Assembly: GCA_023101725.1 (NCBI GenBank)
Contig: JALJCO010003961.1
Span: 62,001-126,000, forward strand
DNA from: Atherinomorus stipes
Lineage: Eukaryota; Chordata; Actinopteri; Atheriniformes; Atherinidae
Length of the DNA stretch: 64,000 nt
Direction: 5' to 3'
The notes beneath the pieces were generated by a model. That model did no database searches. It was given only the letters and a program-made list of their open reading frames with translations, and was not told the DNA's origin. Below are positions 58,017 to 64,000 of this stretch, piece after piece. The translations under genes were made by a program, and so were the position numbers. Numbering within the stretch: position 1 is the first letter of the stretch; each line of letters opens with the position of its first letter.

Positions 58017-60012
58017 TGAAAAAAAAAAAAAGAAGAGGAGCAGGCCTGGACACAGATAACAGTAACTGCTCTGTAGACCGCATGTCATGGTGATGTTGCT
58101 GAATTTTGACAGCCACAGTGACATGGTCAAGGCCAAATTTGGACCAAACAAAACTGCAGATATGGGCCAAATTTGGGTAAACCATTTTTTTTTTTTTTTT
58201 TTTGCTATCTCATATAGCTGCCTTTGTTTTTCTTGAGCTATTTCTTTGTTTTTCAGCCAGTTAGCCATAACCACAAAGACTTTAAATACGATATTATCTG
58301 TCATGGTTATAAATATTTAACATAAGGTTAATGACCGCTGGGCCCTAAAAGACTCCAAGAGTTGCCTCTGGCTGTGGCAGTGCATTTTGAATAAAGTTTC
58401 TAAGTTCATCAGCTTGCATCCTCTGCCTCTTGGTCTCTGCTTGCCCCATCAGTGGATTCTGATAATGTGGTTGCATTTTGCACTCTTGCATCCAGAAAGT
58501 GCTGCATTACACATACACACTTTAAAGATTTCTATTCCTTAAAATAAAGCTCAGATTAAAAAGTTAAACCATTAAATTCCACCACAGTTCCTTCTGGCTC
58601 TGTTTAACAATGCAACTTAAATTTAGCTGGTAAATTAGGCTTACTTTTAAAATTTACAGATCTGTGGATTTAAATAAAACCTTCTTCTTTGAAACATATT
58701 TATGAATTTCTAAATATAAATGTAATTCAAAACAACTCAGGAGAAGAATATGAATATTAATTCAGATTAATAACATGCAGAAATAATAGGTTTCCTTTGG
58801 ATGTTAATACAAAATAGCTACTGGATTTGGCAACTAAAAAGTTGGTTTTCTAGGAAGTCTGTAGATTGCTTTGATTTATGAAAGAAAAAATGAGAGCAGA
58901 AACATTTAGTTAAATTACAATAGACAAAGGTCATTAGAGTTTGAGGAAGAGCTACAGATGACTCACTCGTTTTACTTTGAGTGCAGAGGAAAAAATGCTT
59001 TTTGTAACGAAATATCCTTCTTGCAGGGAACATTTTCTAATTAGCTCCAACTACAAAGAACAGCTGTAGATACTTCATTCAAGATCTGCATTCAGCAGAC
59101 TTGCCCTTTTCCCCAAGCGGCATCTTTACTTGTCTGAAAATGTAGGAAATTCATTCCTGTTTGCAGAGTATATGACCAACTGTTGCATTAACAAGACATT
59201 ATTACAGTTTGGCAACCTTAGCAACCAGTTAACGGAAATAAACCAGCATCACCTGGCAGAGTAATTACCTCCATTAGACAGTTTGATGGCTATAAAGCAA
59301 CAAAGGTGAAACATAAATCACAGTAATAAAGAGAAGCAGTGACACACAAATTGTGTCACTTGTACTATAACAGTTCTCTCTTTCTTTCACGAGGAGGGTC
59401 AGTGTGTTTCCTCAGCTGCTCCACATTCTGGTCCTCACATGTGAAAAGTGTCATATGGATGTGTATGAGCGTCAGCTCTTTTAGCTCCTATCTGCTACAG
59501 TGCTTTCAGGTTGTACAGTTCATCCACAGACCTGTTCCCTGTGAACATAATGCTTTGTGTTTACTTCTTGTTGCATATGGGATGTATTAGCTTTGCGTCA
59601 ACAGAATCAGTTATTCACAAAAATTCATTTAACTTGTAGGTATGAGGAAAATATTTATGGTAATAAAATCGCATGTACATTTATATAAAATCGTACAATC
59701 CATTTAAAAAAAAAAAGATGTTTTAATGGTCAGCTCATCAAGTCATCTGCAGGTAAATCTTTTGCTTATCCAAGACATAGATTTATAAAATAAATGAATA
59801 ATTAAAAATGCTAAAACAAAGAAGCTTGCATGAAAAAAACCTATTTCGCATCTCCTTGAAAAAAGTGTTGGATGTGTGCGTACAACACAGCACATTAAAT
59901 CTCTTGCTCACACCTTTCTGACCGGCCTCTTCTCTTTTTACCGGGAGGTGAAGAGGACGTTGCTAGAAAAACAATGACTGTATCCATCAGCCACAACTTC
60001 TCCCAGTTTGTA
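58017..60012. other. Intergenic, nothing recognised
   Basis: AT-rich, with a T17-type run (about 58185-58203). No supported gene or bounded repeat. Confidence 0.45.
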
Positions 60013-60446
60013 TTAAAGACCCACAACGTAACTTTCAGACCTCCCAAAAAAAAAATTTCTGACTCATTTTGATGGTACACCAACATTCATTATGTAGATT
60101 TTTAAACAGTCACTGCCAGAGGGTTCAGAAACTGCACTATGTAACTTTTGCATCTGGGACAGGGCCGTGACGTCGCAGCCGACTATTGGCCGTGCGCTGC
60201 GTCACTTATTAGCAAACAGATATGAACTCAGCGGGTCTTTTGAAAGCGCATCATTACTGAAACACTGCCGGAGGAAGAGAGGAGAGGAAAGAGAGGAAGG
60301 GACAGAGCAAAAGTCAAGATAAGACTGTCTTTTATTGGCTGGAGTGAATCACAGTACAGGTAGGATACAAGATGGATGCTAGTTTAGCCGTCGATCGGGG
60401 GCGCGTCACTGAGAAAACTGCTAAAAGTTCTGTTGTGGGCCTTTAA
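60013..60446. mobile_element. TTAA-flanked MITE, copy 3
   Basis: TTAA at 60013-60016 and 60443-60446 surround a 426-bp element. Its ends are AGACCCACAACGTAACTTTC and, inverted, AGGCCCACAACAGAAC. Same orientation as copy 1. Blocks GATGGTACACCAACATTCAT, GATGGATGCTAGTTTAGCCG and GCGCGTCACTGAGAAAACTG are shared with the other copies. Confidence 0.93.
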
Positions 60447-60470
60447 AGAACTATCCCTGATTTTGTACAG

Positions 60471-61151
60471 TTTTGAACTAGGGATGGGCGGTACCAAAAT
60501 TTTCATGTTAATGCGATACCAGTTGTTTATCATACTTTTTTATCGATACAGATATCGATATCGCTACTTTTGGTCCCTTTAAAGAAAACCACATGATTGT
60601 ACAGTTTAATATCTTGAAAGCAAGTGCAACATTACATATAATTAAGATTTGAGAACAGAAGTAATGGAAAAATGCTTTTAAAATATTAATGAATTATGAA
60701 AAATGAATAATGAATTGATGAAGAAATGAAACAAAATTAAGATTAAAAACGTCTTTAATTTATCAAATAACTTTGTACAGGTTAAGATTATTTCAATTTA
60801 TTCAGTGGAAAATGTTCAAATATAAAATGTAATTGTAATATTATAAAATGACCAAAACGCAATGTTCAATAACCTGCATTAAAGCACTGAAAGATACCAA
60901 AACATCATCATCATTAACAGTAACAGCATCATCATGATATCTGAAAGGCTACTGTGACCATGTGACACAGAATCTGGCTGCTTTCACACATCCTGTCATT
61001 GCCTAAAACTCTCAGAAGTTAAACAAATTGCATGTTTTGTATCTGGACAGTGGTATTGCGATATTCAAAAACATATCAATTCCGATATTTTGTCTGGCTG
61101 GTATCAAAGTATCAACTCCAGGGTATCGATATGCCCATCCCTATTTTGAAC
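60471..61151. mobile_element. hAT-type MITE with perfect 8-bp target-site duplication
   Basis: TTTTGAAC at 60471-60478 and 61144-61151 flank an element of 665 bp. It starts TAGGGATGGGCGGTACC and ends GATATGCCCATCCCTA. Subterminal ATCGATA and CGATATCG words occur on both sides. No transposase. It lies only 36 bp from the TTAA MITE. Confidence 0.93.
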
Positions 61152-61629
61152 CATGACAAAGAAGATAAGTTTAGTTTGAACTGTTTTTCCCAAGGAGAAA
61201 TACTCTCCCTGCTCTCCCTTATGCTCTCCATCTCTCTTGAGGTGCATAAAATGATGCACACACCTCATACTGATGCACGATTTTCCAAAGGAAACTCACA
61301 TCTTCCAGTGAATTTACAGTTTTGTTTTTTAAATGAAAAGATACCTGTCTCACGTTGTTGTTTAGGAATTTTATCCCTTTCGTTTTTACAATGTTGCTTC
61401 AGTTTCCTTAAGACACTACAAAGCTTTCACATATTTCAAAGCCCTATAACAAAAGCATCTATGGCATCCATCCTTGCAATCCCCCTTTAATTTGAGCTCT
61501 CTCCAGTAAAAGTCAGTCTGATGTTGACTTGTCTCCTTCCCTGCCCCTTCCTCTGATAATGCCCTTATGCTTATTCAGCCCCAATATGCATTAAAAATGG
61601 CCAATGTGTTTACATCCGACCGCTGATGC

Positions 61630-61825
61630 GTGATGTAAAGTGCAACTCTGCCACACAGTCTCACGGTGTCCCGGAAGCAAAAGTTGCGAAATGTGGTTTC
61701 TCAGCCTGGAGATGCTTCTGGGCATCGACAGCTCCAGAAAATGTGCATAATAAATGTCACTGTGCCATTAAACAGGTCAGAAAAGTGCAGTTTAAAGGTT
61801 GGAAAGTTGCATTGTGCATCTTTAA
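61630..61825. mobile_element. TTAA-flanked MITE, copy 4 (5' truncated)
   Basis: Aligns with the right part of copy 2: CTTCTGGGCATCGACAGCTC, AAATGTGCATAATAAATGTC, GTTGCATTGTGCATCT, then TTAA at 61822-61825. The left end is not recognisable. Confidence 0.7.
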
Positions 61826-62489
61826 GATTATTTGAATTTGTTTGCCGCACAATATTTCACAAAGGTTGTAGTGTGGAATCTGACTCGGTCACTGCAACAC
61901 TTTCTTCTAGACTTAAATATGTCAGATACTATGTTGTAGATATTCTGGTGTGATGGAATCACTGTTTAAAATCAAGATTTGTAGCTGACAGATTCTATGC
62001 TGTGTTTTGTTTCTATCAAATATGGTGTTGTGCAGATGACCAAACATCTCCATCATGGTCATGCCAAAGAAAATTATTCCAGATATCGTGTGATATTGGC
62101 TCAAAGCTGTACTGCTACATTCTTTTTAGAGGTACATAAGAGGCTTTTTCATGGCAACCCTAACAAGGTTTTGGTGTCTGTGAGGTTCCTGCTTACTCCC
62201 ATATCCTAAACAGGTATCACACAACAGAACACAACATGTAACAGTTACTGTATTCAGCTACACAGTAGCATAAAGAACATAATGCAGGCTGAATATCCTA
62301 AGAAACCAACGAGTCCAATAAGCAAGTTCACCAAGGTCCCGATCTCAATATTACAAGCTCCTCTGGTGATATCAGCAGGGAAAAAAAGAGAAAATGTGGC
62401 CAAATATCACTAATGCATGGCCACAGGATGTTATCCTATGGCCATGATGCCTGGCGACGGATAAACATATAGGCTGTGTCTCATGTTGC
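61826..62489. other. Intergenic, nothing recognised
   Basis: No supported gene or bounded repeat. Confidence 0.45.
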
Positions 62490-62689
62490 AGTCTGCACAC
62501 TGCGAAGTGCAGATTCGTTGGCTGCATACACCACAGTGGCGCTTCAAGTATTGTTCCATTTCAAAATGTCTGGAGGAGCCTCCGAATCACCCTACAAACC
62601 CGCACTCCGTTTGGCCTGAAACAAAGGATACATGCAATGCATCCCTTGTGGCCTCTCCTATCCCATTCATTGCACACAAGATGGGAGAG

Positions 62690-62960
62690 AAGAAGCAGCA
62701 GAGCTACGAGTGTAATATTTGGATATATTCATGGATTTTAAAGCAATAAATGAAGCGTTCACCAGTTTAGAAAAAAAAACAGGGTCTCTGTGGAAAATTT
62801 TAAAATATGTGAACAAGCTGAAAAAGAGAAATTTTGCCTCAGACAATGCATTTGTTTGACATTATTCAGGTGTTACGAGCGGTTAATGGGATGTTAATGT
62901 TCGGGTAATGACAGATTAATGAAAAGGAATAAAATGCCCACTTCTAATTTAGTTTGGACA
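62690..62960 (+). repeat. Dispersed repeat, copy B
   Basis: Collinear with 23820-24150: TGTAATATTTGGATATATTC, CTCAGACAATGCATTTGTTT, GACATTATTCAGGTG, AATGAAAAGGAATAAAATG. Related sequence may extend left to about 62490. Confidence 0.65.
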
Positions 62961-63217
62961 ATGTATCTTAAAGGAATAGTTCACCCTCAGAATAATTTAA
63001 CTTTATTTTCCACATACCCTGATGGTGAGCAAGACTCTGGACCACTTTTTTGATATGTCAAATGCAGCCGAAAGTTAAGGACGACTTCTCGTTCTCATAC
63101 ACTAAATGGCGTAGTTTCAAGTAAATTCTGGACGCTATACCCACTCAGGACACTTGGACTACATGGAACGAAAGGTATGGAGGGATATTGACAATTTTTT
63201 GTGAAGGTTTTTTGTGG

Positions 63218-63491
63218 ACCTTCACCAATAGCTGGCTGGATGGCTCCACTGAATTTTTTATTGTTAAGCTGCTACTCAGCTACGTACTTATTGCAGAATG
63301 TTTAGAATGCAAAAGAAAAAGAAATAAAAAAATGTTTAAAACGCGGAAAAGGGCGGGGACGAGGCGGAACGCAGAGTACAGGGAGTCAGCTGTCGGGGAA
63401 GTGTCAGCTTGAGCAGAGGATTGGATGAGAGTAGAGTGAAGAGAGACAAACAGCTACCTTCACCAATTCCTATCTGGATGGCTCCACTGAA
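63218..63491 (+). repeat. Pair of 36-bp direct repeats, 202 bp apart
   Basis: 63218-63253 and 63456-63491 both read ACCTTCACCAAT ... TGGATGGCTCCACTGAA, differing at a few central positions. Confidence 0.85.
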
Positions 63492-63509
63492 TGAGCAGCG
63501 CGAGGAAGC

Positions 63510-63650
63510 AGAGGTGCATGGAGTGGAGGGAGGGAGGGATAGAAAGAGAGATGTTGCTGTCAAATGTTATGTTGTGAAACAAACTTGTTGTGGCTTATAT
63601 AGTTAGTGAATAATTATTTTGTCACCAAAACTCTTTTCTCAGTGAAAAGT
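63510..63650 (-). repeat. Inverted relative of part of the 26862-27920 element
   Basis: The reverse complement matches about 27245-27390: ACTGAGAAAAGAGTTTTGGT, CAAAATAATTATT, AAGCCACAACAAG, TTTGTTTCACAACA and CCTCCCTCCCTCC in order. A partial copy; homology stops abruptly near 63645. Confidence 0.8.
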
Positions 63651-63689
63651 GTCTCAGATGTATCCCATAGTCATTTGCCTTTTTTCTTA

Positions 63690-64000
63690 CTATTGCATGA
63701 TCCAACCAAGCTGAACTTGATGGGATGTCCACTTCTGGGAAGACTGGAAACTGTCTTTTTACTCCTGGCTTTTAAATGTTTGAATGGTTTAGCGCCTTCG
63801 TATCTCTCTGAGCTCCTGAATGTCCACCGTCCGTCTAGAGCTCTGAGATCGGAGGACCAGATGCTGCTGGTTGTTCCCCGGACTCGTCTTGTTACTCGAG
63901 GAGACCGAGCCTTTGCTGTTGTAGCCCCCAAGCTCTGGAATGGTCTCCCTCTTTCTGTGAGGTCTGCTAGCACCGTTAACGAATTTAAATCTTTTTTAAA
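63690..64000 (+). mobile_element. CR1/L2-like LINE ORF2 C-terminus, cut by window end
   Basis: The frame through 63735-64000 reads FLLLAFKCLNGLAPSYLSEL, RALRSEDQMLLVVPRTRL, TRGDRAFAVVAPKLWNGLPL and VNEFKSFLK. The L-N-GLAPSYLSELL / GDRAF-APKLWN-LP series is typical of the post-RT region of fish CR1/L2-group LINEs. The frame is intact over this stretch, suggesting a fairly young copy. The stop and 3'UTR lie outside. Confidence 0.9.

Noticed and set aside
61032..61490. 152-codon frame
   Set aside because: Begins inside the hAT-type MITE and runs out into non-coding DNA; no domain.
1..64000. CRISPR array, operon or prokaryotic mobile system
   Set aside because: The spacing, spliced gene, LINE/SINE/Tc1 content and composition are those of a vertebrate genome. 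No regularly spaced repeats with unique spacers were seen.
1..64000. Endogenous retrovirus
   Set aside because: No paired LTRs and no gag/pol/env-like frames noticed. The RT fragments present have non-LTR LINE motifs.

Overview
The window is vertebrate nuclear DNA, almost certainly from a ray-finned (teleost) fish. It is AT-rich and intron-dominated. It contains one recognisable host gene and many decayed transposable elements of kinds typical of fish genomes: L2/Maui-like, CR1/L2-like and L1-like LINE 3' ends, Tc1/mariner copies, hAT-type and TTAA-flanked non-autonomous DNA elements, and a tRNA-derived SINE. No prokaryotic features, CRISPR arrays, viral genes or toxin genes were seen. The species cannot be named from this sequence alone.

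The host gene is a thyrotropin-releasing hormone receptor (trhr; which teleost paralogue is undecided) on the + strand. Its promoter and leader lie at about 16300-16851. Coding exon 1 (16852-17657) carries the N-terminus, TM1-TM5 and most of intracellular loop 3. An 18.3-kb phase-0 intron follows (17658-35973). Coding exon 2 (35974-36411) carries TM6, TM7 and the C-terminal tail. Both splice sites are canonical and fall at the classical TRHR intron position just before TM6. The main anomaly is that exon 1 does not read through. A run of six Gs (17598-17603) is followed in frame by a stop at 17608. One more G would restore an uninterrupted receptor of about 414 residues. This is either a sequence or assembly indel, a null or truncating allele, or (less likely) a recoding site.

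Layout: 1-14690 is intergenic with an inverted-repeat MITE (4421-5043), an L2-like LINE 3' end (5741-6740), a TTAA-flanked MITE (6939-7399), a second LINE tail (about 7470-7712) and a large TIR element (9951-12121) with an L1-like LINE nested inside it. From 14691 to 15923, three MITEs sit back to back just upstream of the trhr promoter, and two of them share one 8-bp target site. The trhr intron holds several Tc1/mariner copies (18238-18730, 19046-20394, 23484-23709, a nested one at about 26340-28235, and 33815-34917), a fold-back hAT-like element (31814-32657), a TTAA MITE (28940-29388), and an AACCCA-rich MITE ending 115 bp before exon 2. Downstream of trhr (36412-64000) lie a probable long 3'UTR, an L2 ORF2 fragment, a tRNA-SINE, several hAT-type MITEs with readable target-site duplications, and a LINE ORF2 3' end cut by the window edge.

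There is no gene cluster or operon-like system here. The interesting material is the trhr lesion and the unusually legible nesting and targeting of mobile elements. I found no convincing evidence for a new molecular system, and say so plainly. Statements on element class rest on recalled family features (termini, target-site duplications, protein motifs), not on a database search.
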